DNA of 64,000 nucleotides. It comes from a virus. Shown here piece after piece: positions 15,339 through 23,124 of the stretch (positions are counted from its first letter, which is position 1; each line of letters opens with the position of its first letter). Below the pieces are notes generated by a model. The model was not told where the DNA came from. It did not search any database and saw only the letters and a list, made by a program, of their open reading frames with translations. Both the position numbers and the translations under genes were made by a program. The stretch is from IMG/VR virus record IMGVR_UViG_3300025030_000086, positions 1 through 64,000 of that record; one strand, written 5' to 3'.

Positions 15339-15956
15339 ATGAATATAGGATTTGATTTAGACGGGGTTTTGGCTAACTTTCATTATGGATTTTCTAAAAT
15401 AGCAAATGAATTATTTGGTTCTCCTATAGTTAAGGATATTAATGAAGTTAAAGCTTATAGGTGGGAGGACTGGGGTTATCCATTGGATAAGAAACAACAT
15501 AATAAAGTATGGAGAGAAATAGATTCAAATACTAATGATTTTTGGTTAGATTTACAACCATTGGTTGAAAATACTATTTTTGAAAGAATGAAAAAGATGG
15601 AAAAAGAAAACTGTAACTTTTTCTTTATTACTTCTCGTAAAAATACAGCAGGGAAAAGTGCATTATCACAGACAAAAGATTGGATAGAGAGTTGCACAGC
15701 TTTAAAGAATTTTTCCGTAATTCCTTCTCACAGGAAGGGTGGTATATTAGATAGAGCTGAAATAGATTATTTTATTGATGATTTACCAGAAAATGTAATT
15801 GAGGCTGCTATAGAAGCCCCGAAATGTAAATCTTTCCTTTTGGTTAGACCATACAATTCATATGCTCTTGAGTTTATTAAAAAATCTCATAAATTTAAAA
15901 ATATTGGGATAGTATATAGTGTAGGTGAGTTTTTAGACATCGTGGAACAACATTAA
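15339..15956 (+). CDS. HAD-family phosphatase, 5'(3')-deoxyribonucleotidase-like
   Basis: 205 residues. Motif I is FDLDGVLANF (nucleophile Asp 6 and Asp 8), motif II is FFITSRK, a Lys follows (SHRKGG), and motif IV is YFIDDLPE. All four HAD motifs are present. The size and DxDGVL start fit phage 5'-nucleotidases that trim the nucleotide pool. It is followed by other nucleotide genes (16075, 21248). Its 3' end runs into a methyltransferase remnant read in another frame. Confidence 0.8.
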   Translation: MNIGFDLDGVLANFHYGFSKIANELFGSPIVKDINEVKAYRWEDWGYPLDKKQHNKVWREIDSNTNDFWLDLQPLVENTIFERMKKMEKENCNFFFITSRKNTAGKSALSQTKDWIESCTALKNFSVIPSHRKGGILDRAEIDYFIDDLPENVIEAAIEAPKCKSFLLVRPYNSYALEFIKKSHKFKNIGIVYSVGEFLDIVEQH

Positions 15957-16072
15957 AAGTGGCTATTCAGAATAGGAGAAAAGCTATTGGTATTGATTTA
16001 GGTTATTCAGATATTCAGGATAGGAAATTACAAAATATACAAATAAAATTGCTTAAAATTGGAGGAGGATAG
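15944..16072 (+). pseudogene. C-terminal remnant of a DNA methyltransferase
   Basis: In the +1 frame relative to the HAD gene the DNA reads GTTLKVAIQNRRKAIGIDLGY...DIQDRKLQNIQ, then a stop. GTTLKVA and RRKAIGIDLGY match motif I and the following strand of DNA methyltransferases (GSGTTL.VA...AIGID). There is no start codon and the catalytic part is missing. It is a different lineage from the intact enzyme at 17520. The end of the remnant now supplies GGAGGAGG, the ribosome site of the next gene. Confidence 0.6.
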
Positions 16073-16074
16073 AA

Positions 16075-16779
16075 ATGACACATGATGGACATCATTACAG
16101 TCAGGATTGTAATTGTACTACTTGTTTTATGAATAGAGTAAAAACAACAAGAAAGTATGTTAATAAAGCTATGGCAGGAGAAAAAACAGATATAATTAAA
16201 ATGGAAACTATAGAAGGTACTAAACTTGAGGATGATGGGGAAGACGGGTGCTACATAGATTATGAAGATTTACATAAAAAGAGGTATAATAAATCAAATT
16301 CACCAGAAGAACCTGTATTAATTAAACATCCAACATATAATAATGGATTAGCATATGATAAACACTTAGAATTAAATTCACATATAAATGAGATAGACAA
16401 TAATTCAATTCCAATATATGTGAACAATGACCAAATTAGAAAGTTTGATAGTGGGGCAACACGAGACACTTCAGAAGGTAAAATAGATTTTGAAGGTTTT
16501 ATATCACCAATAGTTTTAGAAGAATTTGGAAAATATATGCTGAAGCATCAGAAACAATCAAATGGGGAATTGAGACCCTCCGACAATTGGCAGAAGGGGA
16601 TGCCGAGAGATGTTTATATGAAATCTGCTTGGAGACACTTTCATGACTGGTGGATGGAACATAGAGGATATGATTCAAGAGAGGGGATGAAGGATGCTTT
16701 AAACGGTCTACTATTCAATTTGATGGGCTACATGCATGAATTGCTTTTAGAAGAAAGGAAAAATAATGAATCTAAATAG
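16075..16779 (+). CDS. dATP/dGTP diphosphohydrolase N-domain-like protein (PF18909/DUF5664 type)
   Basis: 234 residues. The C-terminal 115 residues contain FDSGATRDTSEGKIDFEGFI, DNWQKGMPRDVYMKSAWRHFHDWW and ALNGLLFNLMGYMHELLLEE, the pattern of the phage domain once called DUF5664 and now linked to MazZ-like dATP/dGTP pyrophosphohydrolases. Arg/Asp/Glu and His residues expected near the metal are present. The N-terminal part has a CNCTTC motif and an acidic linker. A role in altering deoxynucleotide pools is inferred. A strong GGAGGAGG precedes the ATG. Confidence 0.65.
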   Translation: MTHDGHHYSQDCNCTTCFMNRVKTTRKYVNKAMAGEKTDIIKMETIEGTKLEDDGEDGCYIDYEDLHKKRYNKSNSPEEPVLIKHPTYNNGLAYDKHLELNSHINEIDNNSIPIYVNNDQIRKFDSGATRDTSEGKIDFEGFISPIVLEEFGKYMLKHQKQSNGELRPSDNWQKGMPRDVYMKSAWRHFHDWWMEHRGYDSREGMKDALNGLLFNLMGYMHELLLEERKNNESK

Positions 16780-17518
16780 ACAACGATTAGAAGTAAAAAA
16801 AGGAAAAGAATATGCTGAATTGGTTTTTATAGGAGATGTTCACTATGGGTCTAAACAATGCAATGTTGAAAAGTTTGAAAAAATATTACAATATTGTTTA
16901 GAAAATGAGTTATATATATTTTGTATGGGTGATATGATAGAATCAAATTCAAGGCACTCTGTTGGAGCTGGTGTATATGAACAAATATCTCCACAGAAGC
17001 AAATAGAGGATATTTCAGAATATCTCAGACCATTGGCAGAAAAGAATCTTATTGTAGGTTATCTTACAGGAAATCATGAGTCCAGGGTGAATAAAGAATT
17101 GGGTATAGATATATCCAAAATTATTTGTAAAGAGTTAAAAATACCTTACTTAGGTTATGCAGGTTGGTCATTGTTCTATGTTGGCAATCAAAGTTATTCA
17201 CTTTATTCCACGCATGGAGCTTCTTCAGCTACATTAAAGCATACGAAATTAAAAGCCATACTTGATATAGCTAAATCTTTTGAAGCAGATATAGTTACTT
17301 GTGGACATGTGCATGATATAATTATAGATAGTGCAGAATATCAAAAAGTAAATAAGAAAAGAAAAATCGTAGATACAAGAAAATCCTATGTAATTGTCAC
17401 AGGGCATTATTATAACTATGGTGGATATGCTCAGGAAAAAGGTTATTCTTTGACAAAGATGGGTAGTCCCAAAGTAAAGCTTTTTGGAGACAAATTTGAC
17501 ATCCACGTTAGCGTTTAA
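16766..17518 (+). CDS. Calcineurin-like metallophosphoesterase
   Basis: 250 residues with the complete dinuclear-metal set: GDVHYGS (about 23-29), GDMIESNS (about 54), GNHESR (about 97), STHG (about 142) and GHVH (about 179). The fold is that of MPP phosphatases and nucleases. It is distinct from the SbcD-like enzyme at 51281. The substrate is unknown; it lies between a nucleotide-pool gene and a methyltransferase, overlapping the former by 14 bases. Confidence 0.82.
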   Translation: MNLNRQRLEVKKGKEYAELVFIGDVHYGSKQCNVEKFEKILQYCLENELYIFCMGDMIESNSRHSVGAGVYEQISPQKQIEDISEYLRPLAEKNLIVGYLTGNHESRVNKELGIDISKIICKELKIPYLGYAGWSLFYVGNQSYSLYSTHGASSATLKHTKLKAILDIAKSFEADIVTCGHVHDIIIDSAEYQKVNKKRKIVDTRKSYVIVTGHYYNYGGYAQEKGYSLTKMGSPKVKLFGDKFDIHVSV

Positions 17519-17519
17519 A

Positions 17520-18935
17520 ATGAATTATTTCCAAGATAAATTTTCAACTCTATATTTAGGTGATTGTTTGGAAGAATTAAAAAATATTGAGGATAATAGC
17601 ATTGATTCTATTGTTACTGATCCTCCTTATGGTTATTCCTTCATGGGAAAAGATTGGGATAAAGCCGTGCCCTCAATTAGTATTTGGAAAGAATGTTTAA
17701 GAGTTTTAAAACCCGGTTCTTTTGCTTTTATAATGTCTTCTCCAAGACAGGATATTTTATCAAGAATGATTATAAATTTGCAAGATGCTGGGTTTAGAAC
17801 AGATTTTACAAGTATCTATTGGGCCTATGCTTCTGGATTTCCTAAAGCTACAAATATAAGTAAAATTATAGATAAAAGATTGGGATGCGAAAGAGAAGTT
17901 ATAGAAAATAGGAAAGTAACAGAGAATATGTCAAAAATGAGTAAGAATAGTCCAAATAAAGATGGATATCCAAAACGACCAAGACCGAAAGACAATTATT
18001 GGACAGGAGAAATTTTAGATACTAAAGCTATAAGTGAGCAAGCTAAAGAATTTGATGGTTCTTATTCAGGATTCCAACCAAAACCAGCAGTAGAAATTAT
18101 TATTGTATGCATGAAACCTTTATCTGAAAAAACTTTTGTTGAGCAAGCATTGAATAATGGTAAGGGGATTACTTGGTTAGATAATTGCAGGATTCCTTAT
18201 GAAAATAATTGTAGATTAAACAAAGGTGATAGTTATAAAGGAAATAGGAATGGTAGTAATAAAAAGTCTTTTTATCAAAAAGGTAATGGTAATATAGATT
18301 ATAAATATGAATTACCGAATGGTAGATTTCCAGCTAATCTTTTAGTTTCTGATGATATATTAAATGACGGTATTGATAGAAAAGGTGTTTCCGGTGGAGG
18401 CCCTAAAGAGTATGGCGGTGGTGGCGGCTTTGATAATAATTTGAATAGGCAACCTGTAAAAAATTATTATAATGATTCTGGTTCTTTTAGTAGATATTTT
18501 GATATTGATAAATGGTTTGAAACTAAAATAAAAGAATTACCAATTAGTATACAAAAAGTTTTTCCTTTTTTAATAGAATCTAAAGCATCTAAATCTGAAA
18601 AGGTAAAAGGTTTAGAATTTGAAAAATACAAAATTGGTGGCGGTATAAATGGTACAGAAGATATGTCATTGAGGACAGGAAGTGGGAATGAAAGAAATAA
18701 TTTAAATAAGAACAATCACCCAACAGTTAAACCAATAAAATTAATGAGTTACTTAATAACTTTAGGAAGTAGAGAAAATGATATTATTCTTGACCCATTT
18801 ATGGGCAGTGGTTCTACAGGTATTGCTTCTAAATTATTGAATAGGAAATTTATTGGTATTGAAAAAGAAGAAGAATACATTGAAATTGCTTCAAAAAGAA
18901 TAGAAATTGTAAATAATCAACAAAAATTAATTTGA
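17520..18935 (+). CDS. DNA methyltransferase, beta-class, DPPY type
   Basis: 472 residues from an ATG at 17520 that overlaps the preceding stop; an upstream in-frame ATG at 17484 would lie inside the previous gene. Motif IV TDPPYGYSFMG is near residue 35 and motif I (LDPFMGSGSTGIASKLL, then FIGIEKEEEY) is near the C-terminus, the order of beta-class enzymes. DPPY points to N6-adenine methylation. A long insert of about 230 residues with Gly-rich stretches (GGGPKEYGGGGGF) probably holds target recognition. No cognate restriction gene is nearby, so a solitary, protective or regulatory methylase is likely. Confidence 0.9.
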   Translation: MNYFQDKFSTLYLGDCLEELKNIEDNSIDSIVTDPPYGYSFMGKDWDKAVPSISIWKECLRVLKPGSFAFIMSSPRQDILSRMIINLQDAGFRTDFTSIYWAYASGFPKATNISKIIDKRLGCEREVIENRKVTENMSKMSKNSPNKDGYPKRPRPKDNYWTGEILDTKAISEQAKEFDGSYSGFQPKPAVEIIIVCMKPLSEKTFVEQALNNGKGITWLDNCRIPYENNCRLNKGDSYKGNRNGSNKKSFYQKGNGNIDYKYELPNGRFPANLLVSDDILNDGIDRKGVSGGGPKEYGGGGGFDNNLNRQPVKNYYNDSGSFSRYFDIDKWFETKIKELPISIQKVFPFLIESKASKSEKVKGLEFEKYKIGGGINGTEDMSLRTGSGNERNNLNKNNHPTVKPIKLMSYLITLGSRENDIILDPFMGSGSTGIASKLLNRKFIGIEKEEEYIEIASKRIEIVNNQQKLI

Positions 18936-18955
18936 CATACACGTGAGTATTTAAT

Positions 18956-19867
18956 ATGAAAGTAGGATTAATAGATGTGGATTCCAAAATTCCAAATATT
19001 GCTTTGATGAAGCTATCCACATTTCATAAAGAAAGAGGAGATGCAGTAGAATTTTGGAAAGGTTCATTTTTTAATGATGAATATGATAAAATGTATGCTT
19101 CTAAAGTTTTTGATTTTTCTTCATTACCAAATGGGATGGACAAAAAGACAATTATTGGTGGAACGGGTTATGATTTAACTATTAAATTACCTGATGATAT
19201 TGAATATTTATGTCCTGATTATTCATTGTATCCTAATTGTGATTATTCTATAGGATTTATTACAAGAGGTTGCAGCAGGAATTGTTCATTTTGCAAAGTT
19301 CCTAAAAAAGAGGGTAAAATTAGATTTAATCAATCATGGGAAAATTTTAAAAATCCAAATGGAAAATATTGGGTATTCTTAGATAATAATATCCTTGCCT
19401 ATGAAAATCATTTAGATATTTTAAAAGAGATTAATGAAAGAAAAATGGTTATAGATTTTAACCAAGCAACAGATATAAGATTAGTTACAGAAGAAAATGC
19501 AAAAATATTGGCAACAATTAAATGGCATTCTTTTTACAGATTTTCTTTCGATTGGATATTTTTAGATAAACAGATTATTGAAAAGGTTAAGTTACTAAAC
19601 AATTTTGGGTTATCCTCTTATAAAATGTTTTGTTTCATTTTGATTGGTTACAACACAACTGTTGAGGAAGATTTATATAGAGTAGAATTATGTAGAGAAT
19701 TAAAAATAAATCCTTTTGTTATGCCATATAATAAATTTGATAAATACCAAAAAGACTTTTCCAGATGGGTTAATCATAAAGCTATTTTTAAATTTGTTGC
19801 TTGGGAGGATTATAAGAAAAAGAATTGGGAAATGGTTGATATGAATGGACAACAAAAATTAATTTGA
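18956..19867 (+). CDS. Radical SAM protein
   Basis: 303 residues. An N-terminal Rossmann-like part (MKVGLIDVDSKIPNIAL) precedes the cluster motif CSRNCSFC (about 106-113, CxxxCxxC), which binds a 4Fe-4S cluster and S-adenosylmethionine. Downstream are a strand LDNNILA and IDFNQATDIRL typical of the barrel. The family cleaves SAM to start radical chemistry; the substrate cannot be told. It follows the methyltransferase with the same C-terminal end bases (CAACAAAAATTAATTTGACAT), a short repeat. The stop codon overlaps the promoter at 19864. Confidence 0.8.
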   Translation: MKVGLIDVDSKIPNIALMKLSTFHKERGDAVEFWKGSFFNDEYDKMYASKVFDFSSLPNGMDKKTIIGGTGYDLTIKLPDDIEYLCPDYSLYPNCDYSIGFITRGCSRNCSFCKVPKKEGKIRFNQSWENFKNPNGKYWVFLDNNILAYENHLDILKEINERKMVIDFNQATDIRLVTEENAKILATIKWHSFYRFSFDWIFLDKQIIEKVKLLNNFGLSSYKMFCFILIGYNTTVEEDLYRVELCRELKINPFVMPYNKFDKYQKDFSRWVNHKAIFKFVAWEDYKKKNWEMVDMNGQQKLI

Positions 19868-19891
19868 CATATTCATAGATTATGATAATAT
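19864..19891 (+). promoter_or_regulatory. Sigma-A-like promoter
   Basis: TTGACA (19864-19869), 16-bp spacer, TAATAT (19886-19891), inside the radical SAM stop region. Transcription would start about 19898, just before the GC-rich structured island. Confidence 0.6.
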
Positions 19892-19908
19892 TAAATTATA
19901 AGGAAAAA

Positions 19909-19986
19909 ATGCGGTCAAAGTTTCAAGAGAGAAACACTTTTACCCAAAGAGGGGAAGGGGCAGTACCTTCTGACCGCTTCAAATAA
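19909..19986 (+). CDS. 25-residue ORF in a GC-rich island
   Basis: AAGGA is followed by an ATG and 25 codons (MRSKFQERNTFTQRGEGAVP...), ending two bases before the next start. The bases are about 50% GC in a region near 28%. The same DNA folds as a cloverleaf-like element (19911-19977), so it may be a coding leader, a structured RNA or both. Confidence 0.4.
   Translation: MRSKFQERNTFTQRGEGAVPSDRFK
19911..19977 (+). ncRNA. Cloverleaf-like structured RNA element
   Basis: A 7-bp closing stem GCGGTCA/TGACCGC encloses GTTTC/GAAAC with loop AAGAGA, a CTTT/AAAG hairpin, and a 5-bp stem GAAGG/CCTTC with a 7-base loop that abuts the closing stem directly, as T-arm and acceptor do in tRNA. It lacks the D-loop GG and TTC T-loop signature, so it is not a normal tRNA. 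It lies about 13 nt downstream of a predicted transcription start. Confidence 0.4.
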
Positions 19987-19987
19987 T

Positions 19988-20143
19988 ATGATAACAATAA
20001 CAGTTTTTTATTCAATAGCAGATGGAAAAATTGTAACAGAAAAGGATTTAGATGTTATTGATGCAGACATGAATTCTTTAATGCGGGAATGTGTCAATAA
20101 AGGATTTAAGGTAAATAATTATCAAGATAGAATTTTTCATTAA
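19988..20143 (+). CDS. Small protein, unknown
   Basis: 51 residues (MITITVFYSIADGKIV...). The ATG has no ribosome site but follows the 25-codon ORF stop by one base, so translation is probably coupled. Mixed alpha/beta composition, no motif. Confidence 0.5.
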   Translation: MITITVFYSIADGKIVTEKDLDVIDADMNSLMRECVNKGFKVNNYQDRIFH

Positions 20144-20155
20144 GGGGGACTAAAA

Positions 20156-20260
20156 ATGTCAAGAATAAATAATGCATATGTAAAGGAAGTATTAACAATA
20201 ATTTTTGTTTTCTTTGTTTTCATCGTTGTTCCTATTTTTGTAATATTGACAGTAACTTAA
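20156..20260 (+). CDS. Single-span membrane microprotein
   Basis: 34 residues with one hydrophobic helix (LTIIFVFFVFIVVPIFVIL). GGGGGA lies nine bases before the ATG. Function unknown. Confidence 0.5.
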   Translation: MSRINNAYVKEVLTIIFVFFVFIVVPIFVILTVT

Positions 20261-20278
20261 AATATAGGAGAAATAAAG

Positions 20279-20488
20279 ATGTCAAAGGATAGTAATGTAA
20301 CTTATACAAGTTTTCCAATAGCTTCAGTATTAGCAATAGTTTTTGTTGTACTAAAATTAACAAATAATATCTCTTGGTCATGGTGGTGGGTGTTATCCCC
20401 ACTATGGATACCTTTAGGTCTTATAGCTGTACTATTTGTTATTATATTTATTTTTTTGTTTGTAAAAACTTTGTTGGGGAGAACATGA
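20279..20488 (+). CDS. Two-span membrane protein, W-x-LSPLWI family
   Basis: 69 residues with two membrane helices around SWWWVLSPLWIPLGL. The same motif occurs in the 54060-54281 and 58381-58590 products, so this phage has three paralogues. The pattern is seen in phage proteins labelled transmembrane Fragile-X-F-like. Role unknown. It overlaps the next gene by an ATGA. Confidence 0.65.
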   Translation: MSKDSNVTYTSFPIASVLAIVFVVLKLTNNISWSWWWVLSPLWIPLGLIAVLFVIIFIFLFVKTLLGRT

Positions 20489-20712
20489 GTAGGATGTATA
20501 CAAAATTATCTTGTGGATGTATGGTATCCTGTGAAGGTGCTGGTAGGCTTTTAGGTACATGTCATAGGGATAATTGTCAATTTGCTATTTGGGTTCAGAA
20601 ACACAGACAATGCCAGATATGTAATGAATGTTTGTTATGTAGTAATCATGATGGACATTCTGAAAAGTTGGATGGTTTAGATTATTTAAAATCTATTTTG
20701 GGGATAAAGTAA
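20485..20712 (+). CDS. Cysteine-rich small protein
   Basis: 75 residues from the ATG at 20485, which overlaps the previous stop (ATGA); a longer frame upstream is only the shadow of the membrane gene. Ten cysteines in CGCM, CHRDNC, CQICNECLLC suggest two zinc sites. No family recognised. Confidence 0.6.
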   Translation: MSRMYTKLSCGCMVSCEGAGRLLGTCHRDNCQFAIWVQKHRQCQICNECLLCSNHDGHSEKLDGLDYLKSILGIK

Positions 20713-20909
20713 TGAATTCGCCAAATATTGCTCATGTAGCACTTAATAGAAGAGGGGCTTTGGAATTAGGGCAATCACCTTGTAATGTATGTGGCTGTGG
20801 TTATGCTTCATATTCTATAAATAAATCTGAATCTTGTCAAGATATTTGTGAAGAATTTAAAGAATATGTAAGTATATTGATAGAAAGATCTAAGAATGAG
20901 CAAAATTAA
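20712..20909 (+). CDS. Small cysteine-containing protein
   Basis: 65 residues; the start overlaps the preceding stop (TAATG). CNVCGCGY and two further Cys near the middle may bind metal. Helical C-terminus. Unknown. Confidence 0.55.
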   Translation: MNSPNIAHVALNRRGALELGQSPCNVCGCGYASYSINKSESCQDICEEFKEYVSILIERSKNEQN

Positions 20910-21171
20910 ATGTCTCAATTGTGATATGATATTAGAATCTATTTATATGCATGATTTTCGTAGTTGTGATTGTGAAAATAGAACTTATATTGATGGTGGT
21001 GATAAATATATGAGATTTGGGTGTATGGATATAACTAAAGTATTGTTTTGGAATGAAAAAATGGGAAAGTTTTTGCCATATACTACAATAGTTAAAGAAG
21101 AAAGTATTGAGGAGCAAAAGGAGGGAGTAGTATGTTCAGAAAATTGTGGCAAACATTGTTCACAAAAGTAA
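20896..21171 (+). CDS. DUF7695-like zinc-ribbon protein
   Basis: 91 residues. KCLNCDMILESIYMHDFRSC followed by CDCEN...IDGGDKYMRFG matches a small phage/bacterial family with a four-cysteine ribbon and an IDGG loop. A Cys-rich tail (CSENCGKHC) is added. Overlaps the upstream gene by 14 bases. Confidence 0.65.
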   Translation: MSKIKCLNCDMILESIYMHDFRSCDCENRTYIDGGDKYMRFGCMDITKVLFWNEKMGKFLPYTTIVKEESIEEQKEGVVCSENCGKHCSQK

Positions 21172-21248
21172 AATATAATACTTTAAATTCTTTTCAATTT
21201 TCCTTAATATGTAATATCAAATCTGGTAATATTAGGAGGATTGTTTAA
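21132..21248 (+). CDS. 38-residue ORF upstream of thyX
   Basis: A good AAGGAGGGAG ribosome site precedes ATG 21132 inside the end of the previous gene, in another frame. The stop overlaps the thyX ATG (TAATG). Basic sequence (MFRKLWQTLFTKV...). Probably real because of the coupling at both ends. Confidence 0.45.
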   Translation: MFRKLWQTLFTKVKYNTLNSFQFSLICNIKSGNIRRIV

Positions 21249-21874
21249 TGAAATTAATTGACCAAACATTTGAAATACTTACACCTATTGATAGTGATAA
21301 AATTTTAAGGAATCTTGAAAAAATAGGAAGGATCAGTTATAAAAGTGAAAATTTAATAACTGAAGATAGTGCTAAAAAGTTTATTAAAAAGATAATAGAA
21401 AACAAACATGAAGCTGTTATAGAACATGAGAATATTTCTATCAAAGTTATAACAGATAGGGGGGTTAGTCATGAGATTGTCAGACATCGCATAGCGTCTT
21501 ATATACAAGAAAGTACAAGATTTTGTAATTACAGCAAAGAGAAATTTGGAAATGAAATAGTTTATATAAAACCAGTAGATTTTGAATTATTGAAAAAAGA
21601 TATAAAATTATTACAAACCATAGAACAACACTATTTAGAACGATTGAAAGATGGATTAACACCACAGCAAGCAAGATATTTTTTACCCAATGGACTTAAA
21701 ACAGAAATTGTCATTACAATGAATTTGAGAGAATGGAGACATTTTTTTAAACTTAGAACTGCCAAAGCAGCACATCCTCAAATGAGATATATGGCAAAAA
21801 ATATTTTATGCAAATTGAATGAATTAGTAATGGTGATTTTTGAGGATTTGGGGGATTTGCATGAAATATCTTAA
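21248..21874 (+). CDS. thyX: Flavin-dependent thymidylate synthase
   Basis: 208 residues with the ThyX signature RHRIASYIQESTR (RHRx7S type, about 78-90), EHENISIKV before it, QQARYFLPNGLKTEIVITMNLREW and the C-terminal FKLRTAKAAHPQMR. The tetrameric FAD enzyme makes dTMP from dUMP using methylene-THF and NAD(P)H. This supplies thymine for an AT-rich genome independent of host ThyA. All key Arg/Ser/His residues are present. It sits with other pool-modifying genes. A decayed homing-gene tail follows it directly. Confidence 0.95.
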   Translation: MKLIDQTFEILTPIDSDKILRNLEKIGRISYKSENLITEDSAKKFIKKIIENKHEAVIEHENISIKVITDRGVSHEIVRHRIASYIQESTRFCNYSKEKFGNEIVYIKPVDFELLKKDIKLLQTIEQHYLERLKDGLTPQQARYFLPNGLKTEIVITMNLREWRHFFKLRTAKAAHPQMRYMAKNILCKLNELVMVIFEDLGDLHEIS

Positions 21875-21876
21875 AT

Positions 21877-22005
21877 TTGATAAAAATTTTAGAACTGAAA
21901 GACAATGGAAATTACACACAACAACAATTAGCTGGAATATTTGAAATAAAGCAACAAATGATTTCTTTTATTATAAATAATAAAAGTTGGAAAGGGATTA
22001 AATAA
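21877..22005 (+). pseudogene. C-terminal HTH remnant of a homing endonuclease
   Basis: The frame LIKILELKDNGNYTQQQLAG...QQMISFIINNKSWKGIK-stop matches the C-terminal HTH of the YGGRGI family (IRDLYKTKNFTQQEIAD...LIINNKQW). There is no ribosome site and the zinc ribbon and catalytic body are gone. Its stop overlaps the next ATG by one base, the same junction style as intact copies. Confidence 0.75.
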
Positions 22006-23111
22006 TGTCAATTCTTAAAATAGAAATTTGTAGAATAGAAAAGGTAGAAAATCATCCCAACGCTGATAGACTTGAAATAATTCAAGTTAAGGGTTGGAAT
22101 TGTGTAGTTTCTAAAGGTTCATTTTTAGAAGGAGATTTATGTCTCTTTTTTCCAATAGACAGTATATTACCAGAAGAATTGGAAAAAAGAATATTTGGAG
22201 AAGACTCTAAAGTTAAATTGAATAAACATAGAGTTCGTACTATAAAATTGAGGGGAATAATATCTCAGGGGTTGGTTATTAAACCCGAAGTGGCTGATAT
22301 ATTTGGTGCAAAAGAAGGTCAGGATTTTATATCACAACTTGGGATAATAAAGTATGAACCCCCAGAAGAATTACCAAGTGTTTATGGGACTTGCAATAAG
22401 ATTAAAAAAAGATATATTAATAGTAATTTCCATAAATATACATGTATAGAAAATATAAAGAACCATCCAAAGGTATTTGAGGATGGGGAAAGTGTGTATA
22501 TAAGTGAAAAATTGCACGGGAGCAGTTTTAGATCGGGATGGGTAAAGAATGAAGCAAATACTATATGGAAAAAGATTAAGAAATTATTTGGTTTATTACC
22601 AACACATGAATTTATTGTAGGGTCACGCAATGTTCAATTATCTTATAGAAATAAGAATAAATACTTTTATGATAATAATGTATATGCGAGAATAGCAGAA
22701 AAGTATGATTTAAAAAATAAGTTAAAATTGGGCGAAGTAATTTATGGTGAAATCGTAGGAGATGGTATTCAACATGGATATGGTTATGGATGCAGACCAA
22801 ATGAAACAGACTTTTATGCCTATGACCTCATGGTAAATGATAAATGGTTAAATGTTGTGGATTTTATAGATAGTTGTAAAATAAAAAGAATATCAACAGT
22901 ACCTTTTCTGTACATAGGCCCATATAGTAAACAAATTGTGGATACATTTACAATAGGGGCATCTTTGCTATGCCCAACAGGACAGCCAATCAGAGAGGGC
23001 TGTGTGATTAAACCACTTGAGGAAAAGAATAATCCTTATGTTGGTAGAAAAGTTTTAAAATCTATAAATTCAGAGTATCTTTTGTTAAAAAATAACTCAG
23101 ATTTCCATTAA
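22005..23111 (+). CDS. RNA ligase, Rnl5/DraRnl-like, with N-terminal OB domain
   Basis: 368 residues. Residues 1-100 form an OB-like domain (EICRIEKVENHPNADRLEII resembles tRNA-binding-type folds; HRVRTIKLRGIISQGLVI). The ligase core has motif I YISEKLHGSSF with the adenylated Lys (about 165), VGSRN, motif IV IYGEIVGDG and motif V REGCVIKP. This domain order is that of Rnl5-type ATP-dependent RNA ligases. A likely role is repair of host-cleaved tRNA or other RNA. The single tRNA and the nucleotidyltransferase at 25514 fit an RNA-repair theme. Confidence 0.82.
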   Translation: MSILKIEICRIEKVENHPNADRLEIIQVKGWNCVVSKGSFLEGDLCLFFPIDSILPEELEKRIFGEDSKVKLNKHRVRTIKLRGIISQGLVIKPEVADIFGAKEGQDFISQLGIIKYEPPEELPSVYGTCNKIKKRYINSNFHKYTCIENIKNHPKVFEDGESVYISEKLHGSSFRSGWVKNEANTIWKKIKKLFGLLPTHEFIVGSRNVQLSYRNKNKYFYDNNVYARIAEKYDLKNKLKLGEVIYGEIVGDGIQHGYGYGCRPNETDFYAYDLMVNDKWLNVVDFIDSCKIKRISTVPFLYIGPYSKQIVDTFTIGASLLCPTGQPIREGCVIKPLEEKNNPYVGRKVLKSINSEYLLLKNNSDFH

Positions 23112-23124
23112 TTAGGAGGTTCTT

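Noticed and set aside
16075-16779. Z-genome (2-aminoadenine) replication system
   Set aside because: A PF18909-like protein is present, but no PurZ or DatZ-like gene is visible, and the polymerase carries a UDG domain not tied to that pathway. Too weak to claim.
19911-19977. Second true tRNA gene
   Set aside because: The fold has tRNA-like arms but lacks the TTC T-loop, the D-loop GG and a 7-base anticodon loop. Kept only as a cloverleaf-like element.
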